Shown here: piece by piece, positions 11,001 through 26,000 of the stretch
Position numbering within the stretch: position 1 is the stretch's first letter
Layout: each line of letters starts with the position of its first letter
From: Trichobilharzia regenti
Taxonomy: Eukaryota; Platyhelminthes; Trematoda; Strigeidida; Schistosomatidae
DNA: 64,000 bases
Direction of reading: 5' to 3'
Assembly (NCBI GenBank): GCA_944472135.2
Contig: OX235265.1
Coordinates: 90,180,984-90,244,983 of the forward strand
Program-made: the position numbers and the translations under genes
The notes under the pieces: generated by a model
The model's input: the letters and a program-made list of their open reading frames with translations, nothing else
The model's database searches: none
Told to the model about the DNA's origin: nothing

Positions 11001-14000
11001 GGTGTCCGACAGGGATGTCCACTTTCCCCATTTCTGTTTAACTTCATCATAGATATGCTAATGGAAGTATCCTTAACTGAACGTAGTGACTTAGGAATCG
11101 ACTTGTTACCAGGGAATAATCTTATGGACTTAGAATATGCAGATGACATAGTCCTGTTAGGGGAGGATGCTGACAAAATGCAGAGTCTTCTGAACACCTT
11201 GAGCAGCAATCTTCGTATGTTTGGCATGCGATTCGCCCCTGCAAAATGTAAGATGCTGCTACAGGACTGGACGACGTCAACCCCTAACTTAGTGATAGGG
11301 AGTGAAGTGATAGAACATGTTGACCACTTCACCTACTTGGGAAGTTGTATTAGCACCAACGGACTGATTGGCGATGAAATCTCAGCACGGATCCGAAAAG
11401 CTCGAGCTGCTTTCGCTGACTTACACCATCTCTGGCGTAGGCGTGACATCCGGTTATCAACCAAGGGACGTGTGTACTGCTCATCAGTTCGCTCCGTCCT
11501 TCTCTATGGCTCTGAAACATGGCCAATACGCGTTGAAGACATGAAAAGGTTGACTGCTTTCGATCATAGATGTCTGCGATCTCTGTCTCACGTTAGGTGG
11601 TTTCACAAGGTAAGTAATGTTGACGTTAGGCGTAGAGTGTTGGGCAAAGAGGGAAAATCAATCGACGAGGCTATAAAGTTACATAGACTAAGATGGCTAG
11701 GTCACGTGCTGCGCATGCCTAACCACCGCCTCCCCCGACGGGCATTGCTAGCTGATATAGGTTCAGGTTGGAAAAGAGCCAGTGGTGGCCAAACAAAAAC
11801 ATGGCATCAATCCATGAAATCCTTGACAGTTAAACTGAGTCAGGTAGGGAGATGCAGACTCCCGGGTTGGGGCCCTCGGGACTCTAGGAATCAATGGCTG
11901 GAGACAATAGGTGACATGGCTCAAAATCGTTGTCAATGGCGCAGATGTATTCAGTCTCTGTAATCTTTCATATTCCTTTCTACCATTACCCATTCTGTTT
12001 CACTCTTATACTTGTCAAACTCTATTGATTCTCTTCACTCATCTTCTTGTCTACCTCTGTGTGCTATTTGGAACGTGGCAACTCGAACTGCTGCACTTCG
12101 GTGCCAAGTTCTATGTTGAATCCAGACAGACAGACAGACCCGCCAGTTAACCACAGTCTGGCAGGCAAGTCAAGCACCTATGGACTGGTTACAATACAAA
12201 AACGAAGAATAAATTGTTTCCGGTTGTCTGATTGTGACTGACGAATCAGTCAACCCAGAACTTTGGACTCAGAAGGAAGTGTAACAGTGAAGCCTACCAA
12301 GAGTAGATAAAAGAGAAGAGAATAGAAGTGTAGTGATACTAGAGGAAACAATTTTTAAGTATTGGTTTTGTAGGGTTATTTGTTTGATTGCATGAAGGAC
12401 TTCATCATGAGCTGACATCAGCTATAGAACCATTGGAAAACCTGAGAGTACCGGATAGTCAGCTGCTTCGTCTTAGTTTCGGACTCATTAGCAGTACGCA
12501 CCCATCGGGATTTGAGCTCGGGACCATTTAGTTATAAGGCAAGCTTGTACACCATTGAGCCACTGGGACCCAAGCCAATGATCCTTCAATTCTAACTTCT
12601 GCGAATTCACGACATAGCGCGACCATTTCGCAATGTCTTCTTCGATGAGTTACTGCCTCAGCAGGTCCTGGGTTCGAACCCCGCCGGATGCGTACTGCTG
12701 AAGAGTCCCAAACGAAGACGGAACAGTTGTCAAGTATTCCGAGGTTTCCCAGTGGTTCTCTAGCTGATATCAGTTCATGATGAAATCCTCCGTGGAAACA
12801 GAATTGTTTAGGAAAGAGAATAAATTCATGAACACACCGGTTACAGTAAAGAATGGGCATCAAAGCCAAATGACCTTGAAACAACCAATCAGATACCTCA
12901 GCACAGTACAAATAGATGCGCTGTTCGTAATCTTTGTCTCAAATTCCACCTTGATTTGGTCTTTGACTACTATGTGTAGAAAATGGGTTGATAAGAAGGA
13001 CTAAAACATAAACGTGTGGAGGAATAATGACACTGCAGAAATATTGCCGTGTTATTGATAGCTATGCATTCAGGTTTCATATCAGGAAGTTTGTAACAGT
13101 CGGTAAGTTGTACATTATGGTGAGTTTTTAGTTTGTTTCTTCACTACACAGAAACTCCGTCTTAACAAAACATTGTGTATGTGGCCACAATCGGCTACTG
13201 AGACGACCAGTATCTGCTACACAGCTGGAGAAACAGAGAAGATCAAAATCTCAACAGTGCATTGGTACCAACACTGTCGAGGTACTGGCTCACAAAAGAT
13301 CGATGGAATAGAATAACTTCTATACTTGGAGGAATTGATGTTGTCGTTAATATTGACGGAACAGTGCTTATTAAACGTAAACTGAATCCCTGCGGTAGGA
13401 GGAGATAAGCGAACTGTTGGGACTGTGCGATACAAATTTTAAATAAGGGTTAGTAGAACCCATCCCAAACAGCAGTGCCGATGTGTTTTGATACCAAGAA
13501 TACAGCGACTAGTCTTCCCAGGCATTACCAATCATACAGACAAGTGGAGAGGTTATTTGCAACAACCATCATTAGGCTATAATTCTACATAAAGTCATTC
13601 TTCTGAACTGTTGACCATAGTAAGTGGAACACGTACAAATTCTATTAACGGGTCCATCTAAAAAACATATTAGAGTGGTATATGGTTCCCGATAAGATAT
13701 GATATGTAGTCACTTATATGAATGTTTTTTATTGACGTTAGTTTGATATGTCTGTAGAGACACTCTCCTCTATGAGAAACCAGGACCGGATTTTGCAGCA
13801 TATTACAGATACATACCGTTGTTTGTGGTCACAGAGTGAAGATGACTCACTAGCCTGCAGAATAGTACTAACTGTAGTAGAGAAGCAAAATGAGGAAGGT
13901 GATGTGAGTAAAGGAGAATGATGCTCAGGAAGGCTTCGTGTGCTTTTGGAAGTGTGTGGGCGGTTGTTACTTCACAGCTGCCCACACCGTGTAAGTTGAT

Positions 14001-17000
14001 TGATTCTTCAGGTACCTGAAACAGAAGGAGGGTTAGTGTCGCGTGACCGCAGAGCCCAGGGAACAACTGCTTGAGGCCGGTCACACACAGCCTGTATGAA
14101 CTGGTTTCTGGGATTGGTTCCGTATTAGTAAACTTACCTCCGGTTACGGACCACCGTAGGGTAAGTCAGGATGTACAATTTTTGGGGTCGACCTTTTCTA
14201 ACTCCCCCTCCACTCTGTAGAGAGACAGCATAGCCGGCTGGCATGCTGGTCATCTGAGGGAAACACCTCACTGCTGTTACACCCCTGTTCCCCAGCATAG
14301 TGTAAAAAAATTCTTACACTATGTCGGTGACTGCTTTTAGTCTAATCGCTATCTTAAAAACCTTCCTGGCATGATAGAACCTGCAAAAACATTGATTCCA
14401 GCCAGTGCAGCTTGTTGGGTCATTGCGATGTGCAAGCCCGATCACCACGTCAAGGTAGCAGCTATCGGTCTGGACATACCCTGTATAATTCACTTTTATT
14501 ACATATATGCCTTTTAATACACATTTTTATACAATTAAGGCCACTTTCCACACATGGATGAATCTAGATGGTTGATTCAAGGTCATTTGACTGCAGTGTT
14601 TATTATTTACTGTTGCCAGCATTACTTAAAAGAATAAAGAATCGCAATGAATGACTACAGGCCATGTTTTGTGGTGTGTGTGGTTTAGGAATTTTACAAT
14701 AACATAACAATAAATTATAAGAAGAAAAGGTAATTAAAATCAATGATTATTTAAACACTTACAGGATCATATTTCTTCAGTAATTCACAAACATTGGACC
14801 GTAGTTCTGTTAATTGATCTGTGACTACTGCAGTTTCCTGTTGGAAGGAGGTTAACAGCTATTCCACAGGGGTAAAAACAAAAAGTGAACAAAAATAAAC
14901 AGTCATATAAAGCATAAGATGCTGCTACTCTACTCTACGCATAATGCATAAAAGTACTCTCATATACGATGTAAATTACATAATCGTTACTATCTGAAGG
15001 TGAAGTTTGAAAAAAAAACAGACAATCAATATGCAGAAAACTTACATTTCGAAGACCTTGTTCATATCTATCAAAGAAATCTTCTAAAGGGAAGCTTGCA
15101 AGATCTGATTCTGTTAGTGTATGGATTCTATCCTTTTCCACTGACCATGACGGTGGTAAGAAATATCGTAAACAAACCCTTGAACGAATGAATGAATAAT
15201 GAGGGGAAAATGAATATAAAGCATATTATCTAATTATTTAATGTTTAAATCTACATTGAAAACACAATCAGCAAAATAAAACCTGAGAAATTCCAATGTA
15301 AAATGTATGAATCATAAGAATAAAAGTCCTTTCATAAATGATCTGGTATGACTGACGATGGGGATAGACTTCAGTCATCTTGTCGAGATGCCTACACGGT
15401 GGTGGTAGTGGTGCATTTCACAGCTTCTGCCCAGAAAGTTCTATCCACCACAGTTTTTATGCACCAATGGGTCATAACCACTTTTCAGCCAACACCGTGA
15501 TATCTGGAGTCCTCTCCCTGCCACTCAAACACAGATCACATGGCTATCACATCCTACCGATGGTGCGGAAGCATAGAGGACTGTCGTACTTTCTGGAACA
15601 CTTATTGAATCTGGTCATGACTCAGTAAGTGCCCAGTTTATACAGCTCTTTGGTGATGATAATGGCCATGAACAGTGTCTTCCACAGGTTGAATCAAGTA
15701 AACTGGTAGGAACTGTTACCTCTGCAAAGTACCGAACGGAGCTAGAGTTGAGACTGGCTATTAATCCCTACGAGAGTATTGACGAACACTGGTTGTACAT
15801 ATCAGATGCCAAGAAAATTGCTAGTAAATCTATTTACGGCGTAAAATAACATTCCGCTAAAATGATTGGGTTTTTGCGAGCTTCTTCCAACGTCTTGAAA
15901 CATGTCAGGTTACTTCTCCGTATAACAACATACATACAAAAGATCATACTGCTTGGTAAGGACCATGAAGACTGGTGGACAGAACGTGCGTGTGATGTGG
16001 ATCTAGCTTATCCTAGATAGTCAGTGATGCAGATGGTACACCAAGTGACAACCCCTAAAGAGAAACCTATTACGCTGTTTAGAGTCCATTGAAATGCTGT
16101 TTTGCTGGTTCATGATGCCGTTATCTAACATCACCACCAATTGCTGTGCTCCTAACCTCAAAACGAAAAGCGAAGATCCGAAAGAAAAGCCTAGCATTCA
16201 TCAATGGGCAATGGCATCAAGCCCAGAAAATTTACTCCTGGATCTTCTTAAAGATGTTGGAAAATGAATAGATTGTTCATTAAACTATAGGAAAGTGACA
16301 ACGTTTCAAACCCATGTGATCGGTACGTAAAGATTTCCTGGGTGGGTTTCGGAGATAATGTAGATTACTGGCTCGAGACTTTATTACCAATAATCAAGGT
16401 CTAAAATATTGCGTTTTTCCCTTGTTCTTTTCTCTATCTCTCTCCCCCTATCTGAAAGTAACCTCCATCGTCTGAATACTTTTGATAAGTATGCTTACTT
16501 GTTTTCGTGCATTACACTGTGTACAGCTGGTTCAAAAAAGTAAAACGTTCACCAGCCATGAACGAGACCCCAGTTCGACTCACGGTCGACTGACTTACTC
16601 CTAAACCCCACGTAACCTGTAGTAAGCCCAGTAAAAAGAGGGAACATTGAGTGTGAAGCTGGCAGCAACCCCAACCCCGTAAGATGAAGAGGACAACAGA
16701 AAATACAACAACGTGGAGATGTGTCGTTGAATCTCTACGTCCCACTCGGAATATCAAGGGACGATAATGCTACTGAAACAGAAAAACTCAATCCTGAATT
16801 CTATGTTCCACTCGAAGTATTATTATTTCCTTTAATTCCTAGAGGAACATAGGGCTTCAGCCAAACGTCTCCATTGTCCTCGGTTCTCTTCTAGAGTTTT
16901 CACCTGACTCCAAGTCTGCCCACACATCTCCTCTTCACATGCATGACCTCCTCCAAGTCACCCTTGCACTGACGACCAACTCCCCGCTTCCCTTTCGGCC

Positions 17001-20000
17001 TGGTTCCACTCGAGCGATGGCTTGGCGTGTGATGTCACTTGATGGTTTCCTCAGAGCATGGATAATCCACCTGCATTTCTTTCTGCCCATTTCTTGCACA
17101 ATTGGTTCCTGCTGGGTTGGTTTACTCCCAGAGATCCCTGTTGCTGATCTTTCCTGGCGGGTCATCTGATTTTGAGTACTGAGTTAAGACAACTGGTAAT
17201 GAAGGTCTGAAGTTTGTTTGAGATGCTCTTTACGACGCGCCAAATTTATGATTCCTATAGTGAGTAGCACTGACTAACTTCACATTGGAGTTGAAAATCT
17301 GGATTAGCTGTTGACTTCCACACAGACTTGAGAGTAATGAAAGCTTATCTTGCTTTACCGATCCTTGCTTTGATAAGCTCGTCAGTTCCGTTGGCCTGTA
17401 GTTGAAACGATGCTTCCCAGGTAGGTGAAGGAGGTTGTTTCTTTCAGGTTTCTGCCATTTATGCTGATTGTGGTCTGTTGTTGTTGTTGCTGTTGGTGGT
17501 TTTGGCCAGGAAACTTCGTTACCTCTGTTTTCTCTATGTTCAACCTGAAGTCCTATCTTTGATGCTTTCACTTGGAGTGCGAACGAATAAAAATGCAAAA
17601 CGGTACTACTACTACTACTGCTCAAGTACCAAAACGTTGTCGGTAGATGTACTATGAAACACAATCTCAGTCAACTCTGAAGGAACTTAGTAGATGAAAT
17701 TTTCACCAGTTAATGTGAGTCAGGCTGGTTAGTTAAGGTCCTCAGGATTCTAAGAACCAATAGCCGAAAATAGAACTGCTAGTGATATGCCTCGAAATCG
17801 TTCTGAAAGGTGTAGATATCTTCGCTCTTTAGTGATATATCATATCCATTAAACTCTATTGTTTTCCTACGTTACTGTTCTTCCTACCTCATTTTTCTGC
17901 TTGTTAATGTCTTTTTTTTCGAATTTCCCTTAGCTTCTGTCTTTCTCTGTGTGCTATACACGGAGTGTGGTAACTAGAACTGTTGCACAGAAGCACAACA
18001 CACACACACACAGGTGAAAATATAGGGAAATGTAAAAAAAAGAAAATATTGAAAAAGTTGCTTACTTGAATTTCTCTTGGATTTTTCTGTTCATTGAAAT
18101 ATTCTATAAGTAGTAAGCAAACAAAAAAAGAAAATTGTCAAAAATAAATAAATGAATTTATATGTGAAAAGAATACAACAATAAATGTCTTATTATAACT
18201 AAAAACAGAACCTTAAACACCACGTATTCCTCTTTTTTTGAATATGAAGCAAGCAAGAACACGTACCAGGAAGACTACATCTCACGGGAGTATATAACAC
18301 TACTGAATAGTAAGTACCGTTGTCAGGCATTTTCTTGATATCAGTTCGTGATTACGCCTTAGACAACTACTGACTACATTTCAACCTTACACTTTAAATC
18401 ACCGTTAATTCTATTGAGTGTTGGTGCATAGTTATTCATTCAATAAAAAATCTCACTCGTTGTCAATTTTTTTTAAACCTCGTCGAACTAAGTTATGATA
18501 GAGAAGGACAGAATGATTTTTACATTACCCGGCATAGCATTAATTTTATAAATTTCATATCAGTGGAGACTAAGATCAGATCACGACATTACATGTTAAA
18601 TAAGTCAAAACAGAAAAGTATGAATTCAATACTGTACAGTGAAATTAAAATGTGCCTTGTATGATGTCTGGTATTCTCACTTTTTGTATATTTATCAGTC
18701 AACCTTGATGAAAGTAAAGCTCACTATTTCAATACGTGATTCGATAGGTTACCGCTTTTACTGAGAGGTATTTTCATGCATTTATTATTCTTTAGGCGTT
18801 TGAATAAGGCAAGAACAAATAGTGGTTTGTGCTTTTCATCAGCTGTCTACAGCCTGAAGACATTATTAAGTTTATGTACAGAACAACATTAACATACTTG
18901 CATATGTCACATAATGTCAGTTGGTTGGGAGACTACAGACTTGATTAACAGTACTCAGAAAATTACAATTATATACTTTATACTCAGAAAGATGGAATAA
19001 AGATATCTAGTTACCAGTGCAACGAAAGACTGATAATTCCCTTTCTCTGAATAAATTATTCGACTTTCAAATGATTTTAATTGTAAACGGTTTTGCAATG
19101 TCCACCTCATGACTCGTATCAAGCAGATGTCTACCAACAGAACTATTGAAAACGCTCACTCCCTTGAGACGTAGGCTTTTCAGTAACATGATCAGCAAAT
19201 TGGAGGCAATTAGATTGGGAGAAAAGACAGTAAGGAGCACCTCCTGGGTTCGTTGAAAATGTGCCGAAAAGCCTATGTCTCAGAAAAAAAAAACGCTTAC
19301 AATAGTGTCATTGTCAGGGATCTCCTTGATACGGGGTATTAGTTGGACACTGCTAAACCCATTAAGGTTGTCAGTAAACAAAATAATTCATTCCTTGTCA
19401 AAAGTCTGCTAAAGCCATCTCTATCAAACACCTAAAACCCAGTGTATGTGTGTGTGTGTTTGTTCAGAAAGAAGGAATTGGCAGTCTTTCCGTGCCCATC
19501 TGGTAACTGCATATCTTTGATTTGATTACGTAATCTTCGGCTTCAGCCTCTTATCCCTATTACACAACTCCTTTCATTCATGAATACATTGATTTTTAGT
19601 TTAAACTTCAACTCTCTGTCAACTGAAATCATGTGAAAATCGCAGGTAGGTTGAAGTTGTTCTGTAGGTTAGTAAACCTATCAAATTTTTAGGGTGTAAG
19701 GAGATGATGAGAAGCCAACAAAGTGAAAATGATGTCACCATCCTATTCCGCACAAACCACGGTTGTTGTTGCTTTATTCAAAACAAGAACACACTAGACG
19801 TAATGTAATGGTAAAGAAACATTTAATGAAAAAATCTTTGAGAAAAGTACTCAGAAATTACATAACAATAATAATAATAATAATTAGCTGCCAGCTAATT
19901 AGAAGTGCTGATTCAGAAGTCAGTCATTTCGTTAAAATTAGAAATATGCATTGTTGTTGTTACAACTATAAAGCAGCTTCAACAACATTATGCAGTGCAT

Positions 20001-23000
20001 CATTCAGTAGCCACATAATTTATTGTTTTTTATTTTTATTTTTGATTACAGCTTGATGCACACCGTATTTTTTGGTACATGTATGGAATTTTCAGCATGT
20101 GATATTGGTCGGCCCAAATTCTGCAGGCCGACCATAGATATCGGGTGTGCGTCGGCAGGGGATCGAACCCCATAACCTAACCGCTGTGTCACCGACGCAC
20201 AATAGGCCTTTGACAGCCTGGAAAAATTGCATCTGACGACAATATTTCACGCCATCAGTGCGAGGTACTGGGAGTAGGTTTCAACCAGTAATAACCGCGC
20301 CTCAGATAAAACTTCATTGGCTACGGTACCGCCACTGCGTAAAGCCACATGTCATGTGATTCACACCAGGAAACTCAGCAGAGCTATTGAAGTGAAAACG
20401 AAAGTAAGACAAAACTATTGTCTGCTATCACTTATGGCATTCTTAGTTGTGGTGTTAACAGGTTCATATATAAAAATCGACTGTGTACAGCGAAAAGACA
20501 GGCATACGTTGGATCGATAACAAGACCTTAGAAGATCTCGATCTGGCGGATGATTTATATGTAGAGTCATACAAACTCGAAGATGCTAAAAGCAAATAAC
20601 AACAAGTTGGTAGAAAAGGCAGGAGGAGAAGACAGGACTGCAAGTGAACATAGAGAAGACAGAAAGATGAAGAGAATCAACTAATAATAATGATCATAAT
20701 AATCAGCACCTATAATAAGCAACGGGAGAAATCCAGAAGTTATCTCGTTCACTTGTCTACACAGAATCATTTTACCCACAGGTGGCACAAATAAGAATGT
20801 CAAAGCAAGACAGGATTGGTAAACAAGAAAGACGTCAAAATCAGTGTGCAAATCTACTGCACCTAGAATCAGGGACAGGATGCCGATCTTTAAACTCCAC
20901 AGACTTGGCGCACATCTGACCAAAAGCATTGCCGATAGGCTACTGGAGATTTTCAGTAACAGTGGTTTTCGCTGGCTCCATACAGAAGGCAAGATGACCG
21001 ACTAGACAAGATAAGCAACAAGGAAGGAAACAGAAACAGACTGAATGCACGTTGGAAAGGCTGTTGAGTGAAATCATACGTCAAGACTTCTCCTATCGGA
21101 CACGGATGCGAAGTGACATGGAGCTCAGGCGAGAAAATGAAAAACTGTAGCCATCTGAAAGCCACGTCAGAGGATTGAAAGAAAATGAGATATGTCACTA
21201 GGGCCAAATATACAAAAAACACCAGTCTTACCATTTCTGAGGGTAAAGAGGTTACTACTGTTGAAGAGGAATTCACCTCCGTTGTTTTTTCTGCAACCGA
21301 ATTCTGATTTACCACGGGATCTCTGCATATTAAAAAGAAACAAAAGTAAAACCATTCATAAAAACTAGTTTAATTAGCGAAATAAGTATTAAAAAAATAC
21401 TAGCAAATAATTTAATTCAATACATAAACCGGCTACTCAATTAGTAGTTAGATTGGTTGGAGGACTTCACCATGAGCTGACATCAGTTAAAGAACCATTG
21501 GAAAACCACTTGAGAGTTCTGGAGATTCAGCTGTTACGTCCTCATTTGGAACGCCTCATCGCAACGCACCCACCGGGGTTTGAACCCAGGACCTTCTAGT
21601 TACAAGGCGAGCTCGTAGACTGTTGAGCCACTGACACCCGATCCGATGGCCCATAAATTCTAATTTACTCATCTGTTCAATTGACGGTGTAACCTATTTG
21701 AGATAGTCTCTTGATTCGATAGACTGTTAATCATGTAATGTTGGATGATAGGAGACGAAGAGAGACTTTATGCAAAGCGATCGGAGTCGAACCAGTCACC
21801 TCCGAAATAACTAATGCGGTGGTTGTCGACTAGATAGATGAGCAACGAGATATTTAACTGCCTTACAGGTTAGCATTTCACCACAACTCCACCATGCGTA
21901 GTGGTCAGCTGTGTCATATGAGTGCATGATGTGACTGTCCGTTTATTCCCACAGTGAAGCGACTAGTAAGTATAAACCCAATGGCTTGGCATAAGTGAAA
22001 TTGATTCGAACCCACACAAATTCCATAATCTAGATATCAATAGGTTACACTTGGACTTCTAAAAGTAAACATCAAGTAACGAGACTACACAGAAGCAACC
22101 ATGTCAGACAACCCATCCGTATCAAATCAATCCATAATTCCGAACGCCAGTCAGAGCAACAATCAGAATATCGCTGTGGACCAACGACATTATCGTTTCG
22201 TTGACCTTCACGTTCTTCTTATTCTGAGATGATTCCACTCCCTCTCACCACTAACAGCAAATTCGTTTAACTCGTGTTATGTCCGGAACACTGCATGTGA
22301 TCAGTGCCATTAAATCAGGATTTCCTACCACAGGCTGTAAGCGATCAGTATAGTCGAAATAAATAAAATAAATCACATCCGGAGTTAACAGAATGAGGTG
22401 AGAAAATAAAGGGGGGGTGGAAATGATAGTAGGTAAAATGAACCTTGTTACTAAAATTGGATTACCAAGACAGAATCAGGGGCGATGATAAAAAAAATTT
22501 CAACACATAAAACAAGATATTCACTTGAACAGGACAATATCTAAATCACCATAGTTTCGTGTCTACTTCAGTATAAAAAGGCGTTAGATAACTATCAAGT
22601 TTAGGTTTGCAGGGATTTGACTGATCACAATGTCTAATCACGAGGTGATATCAGTTCGACAGACATTGGAAAACCAGCGGCGAGTACTGGACAGTTATTT
22701 AGTACTAGTTTGGGACACCTCACAACTACGCACCTATTGGGACTCGAATTCAGTGGAACAAATTTGAAGAAGTTGGAATTCATGGGTCAGTTAGTCGGGG
22801 CCCATTGGCTGAAATGTCTTCGGGTTCGCCTTGTAACCGTAAGGTCCTAAAGTTGAACCGGAGTGGGTACGTAGTCCGAAAGAGTCCCAAACCAGTTGCC
22901 TGATACTCTCATCTTAGATAACTGCTTGTTCGTATGCATGCAACATACGTACAGAGGAGAACAACACGAAACCTCACTAAAATATTATTAGATAGTAGCT

Positions 23001-26000
23001 AGCCCCCTGAAACTCACTATGAGCTACAGAAGCGTCGGACTAAGAACCCCACTATTCCAGTCTGCTCCCAAGATTCATAGCGGCACTCAGTAGAAATTAC
23101 CATAGAGGTAGATTCATTTTCATAGAGAGATTAATAGTGTTCTAAAAGCACGCGAAATATCTCAGTGATAGTGTCACATCCTACGCTGTTCACCAACTCA
23201 CATACATGCGCGGTCACAAGTACGTGAAAAAGACTCAATAATCTCTGCAGGTCAAAACTACAGAACACATTCCTAAGTGGTTAGCTAGAAGTTGGAATTA
23301 ATAAGCAACTGAATCGGGCCCCAGTGGCTTAATGATCTAAAAGCTTGCTAGCCTAACCGGTAGGTCCTGGGTTCGAACCTAGTCAGTGAGTGCCATTCAT
23401 TATTCACAAACAAGTGGGACGAAACAGCTGTCCAGGTGGTTTTCCAATGGTTCTCTAACCGATGTCACCCTGGATTTTTTCTTACCTCATCCCCCTACCC
23501 CTAGTGTGTGATCATGACCTGTAAACATTTTGACCTATATAGATAAGAATTGTAATGCTTTGTATTCTATTGTCGTACAGATATAAATATGCATGACCAG
23601 TACGTGTGTGGCCAAAATGTCATAAATCTGTTGGGTGAATACTATCCGATACATTATATCTCCGGGTTGATCTTTTCGAAAAAAATGAAGACGATTGATA
23701 TATGTGTGTAAAACATTGTTTTTTCCTAATGGTCGTACAGGTATTAGTATAATTTTCCAGACATCTGCCTAGACAGGCGCTGAATCATTGCTATTACACG
23801 TATTTGCAATTGATTCGATTAACAAAGCTTCCGTTATCCAATCGCTGTCTCCACCCTGTGCCATCAGATTTTAAAACTGTCATCTTATCCCATCCTATTG
23901 TATGGTTGTGTGTAATTGCATGTAGTGAGTGCTGTTCTACAATAGTGGGACAGTCAGACTAGCCGAACATAAAAACCTATCAAAATCTAGATTATTCATA
24001 ATAGAATATTAGGATTAATCGCCGCCATTGTGTCCCGTTTTACAATATTTTGTAATCGATTTCAGCCTAGCACATTTGTCACAAAAATCTAGATTAGTTG
24101 ACCCGAATAAGATAAGAAATCTAGAGAATAGTTCAGCCGTAGATAGCACTCACTACATGCTATTACACACAAGCGTACAATAGGATGACGGGCTAAGATG
24201 ACAGTTTTAGAATATAATGTCACAGGGTGGAGAGAGAGATTGATGACAGAAGCTTTATTTATCGAATCAACTGAGAGAGAATACGTGTAATAGGAATGAT
24301 TCAGCACTTGTCCAGGCAGATATCTGGAAAATTCTACTATCCCAACGACGACAAATAGGAGAGGACAAAGAAAACTATAAAAATCAAGTTTCGAAGTCGT
24401 GTGATTATCACGGATATGATTATGAACCACAATAAATTGTGTTCGAAACCCTGTCATCCAGTGAATAATACACTGTTTCACTCACTGTGTGATACATCTA
24501 ATAAACAAACTAATATGGAATGAAGACGTTTGTCGACAACTAATTAAATCAAGACAAATTTTATTATAATAAAATGAACCACAGTGACACGGTGGCCACC
24601 ACTTAAACCAATCAATGGATCCTAATATATATACAGATTAGGATGGAATGCAGTAGCCTGGAAAACGCTAAGTGATGCTGAATATATAAGTTTAGCGTAT
24701 GATATCTGTGGCGATTATAGGGGATTCTGTCATTGCTCTTCACCCAATACGAGAAAGCTTATGATGAGAAGTTTATTTTGACCCGGAAAGCCTCTGAAAA
24801 GAGAATAGACGTCACTACCTATTTCTTTGTTGCATTACTGTTTAGTGCATTATGTTAGCATGTCTATGTCATGTCTGCCTATCTCGTAAGGTACGTGTGT
24901 ATTTGTACTATGGAATGATAACATATTTCATAAATTCTCAACGTTATTTATTATTGGTCAGCGCATAAATTACAGGTCACAAGTAATTAATTCCTGTCGT
25001 GGTTACCAATTTTAGCCTTTTGTGAGTAGTGTTAATCATATGATAGGTAGAGTGTGATATTTTTCAAGGTGAAAACAGTCCATCACAATAACAGTTGCAC
25101 TTCTTTCGTTCAGCTCAACTACTTAGAGCAAAGTGACAAATGCGTAACTTGTAATCTGTCAGTGTTTTCACTCGTGATTGCATACTAGATAAGGTTAGTT
25201 GCAACATCACACAGAATGCAGATGAGACTGTTAATCATAACTGGATTACATTTCAAGCATAAATTATTGCTTAAAATCACATCAAACCGCCTATTGTTCT
25301 ACGATAACTCTAAAGATAAACTATCACATTTAACATAATCTCATTTGGCTACGAAAAGGTAACAGTGAATCAGTGCTATAATTGAACATATATTCAACGA
25401 TGGTCACTCAATATAAGTAAGAATTCATTCAAAGTCATCTACAAAGTCAAAACAAACCTCCCGAAAACGGTCCACTTTCGTGTACTTTGCACTGCCGAGG
25501 AGGCGATCCGGATAGAAAAACCTGATTTGGGCATACAGATGAAACTTATCGCCCCCTCCTTCTATCATAGGGTATAATTCTAAGTTCTACTGCTTTCTTT
25601 GAATTTTTGTATGACAGCTTAGTAACATCTTCTTAACCAACCACCCATCTACTCTTTCAGCCTATTAAATAATTTATTTTAGACACGTGTCTCCATTAAC
25701 ACCCTATTTCATGTCACATAACCCTTGAGTGAATGTTGTTAATGAGTCCCAAACTAATAGGACTGAGGTGGTTTTTCAATGGTTCTCTAACCGATATCAG
25801 ATGATAATGAAATCCTGTAACCAACTAAATTAAAACCCTGCAAACTAACACTTGAAATTCATTATGTTTCTTTTTGTTTTCTACCTCTTTCTGTCTTTCT
25901 AAAAGGGTGAGAGCTTGAACTGTTTTACTTTTGCACGAAGTTTGATGTTTCTCGACCGATAGCTGCTACCTTGATGTGGTGGTCCCGCTTGCACATCGCA

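Noticed and set aside
9113..11332. Several 70-120 codon minus-strand frames inside the RTE
   Set aside because: They are shadows of the intact plus-strand RTE frame.
20681..21315. Two hydrophobic minus-strand frames resembling membrane proteins
   Set aside because: They overlap a plus-strand RTE remnant and exon 17 of the MORC2-like gene in another frame; no start context and no family match.
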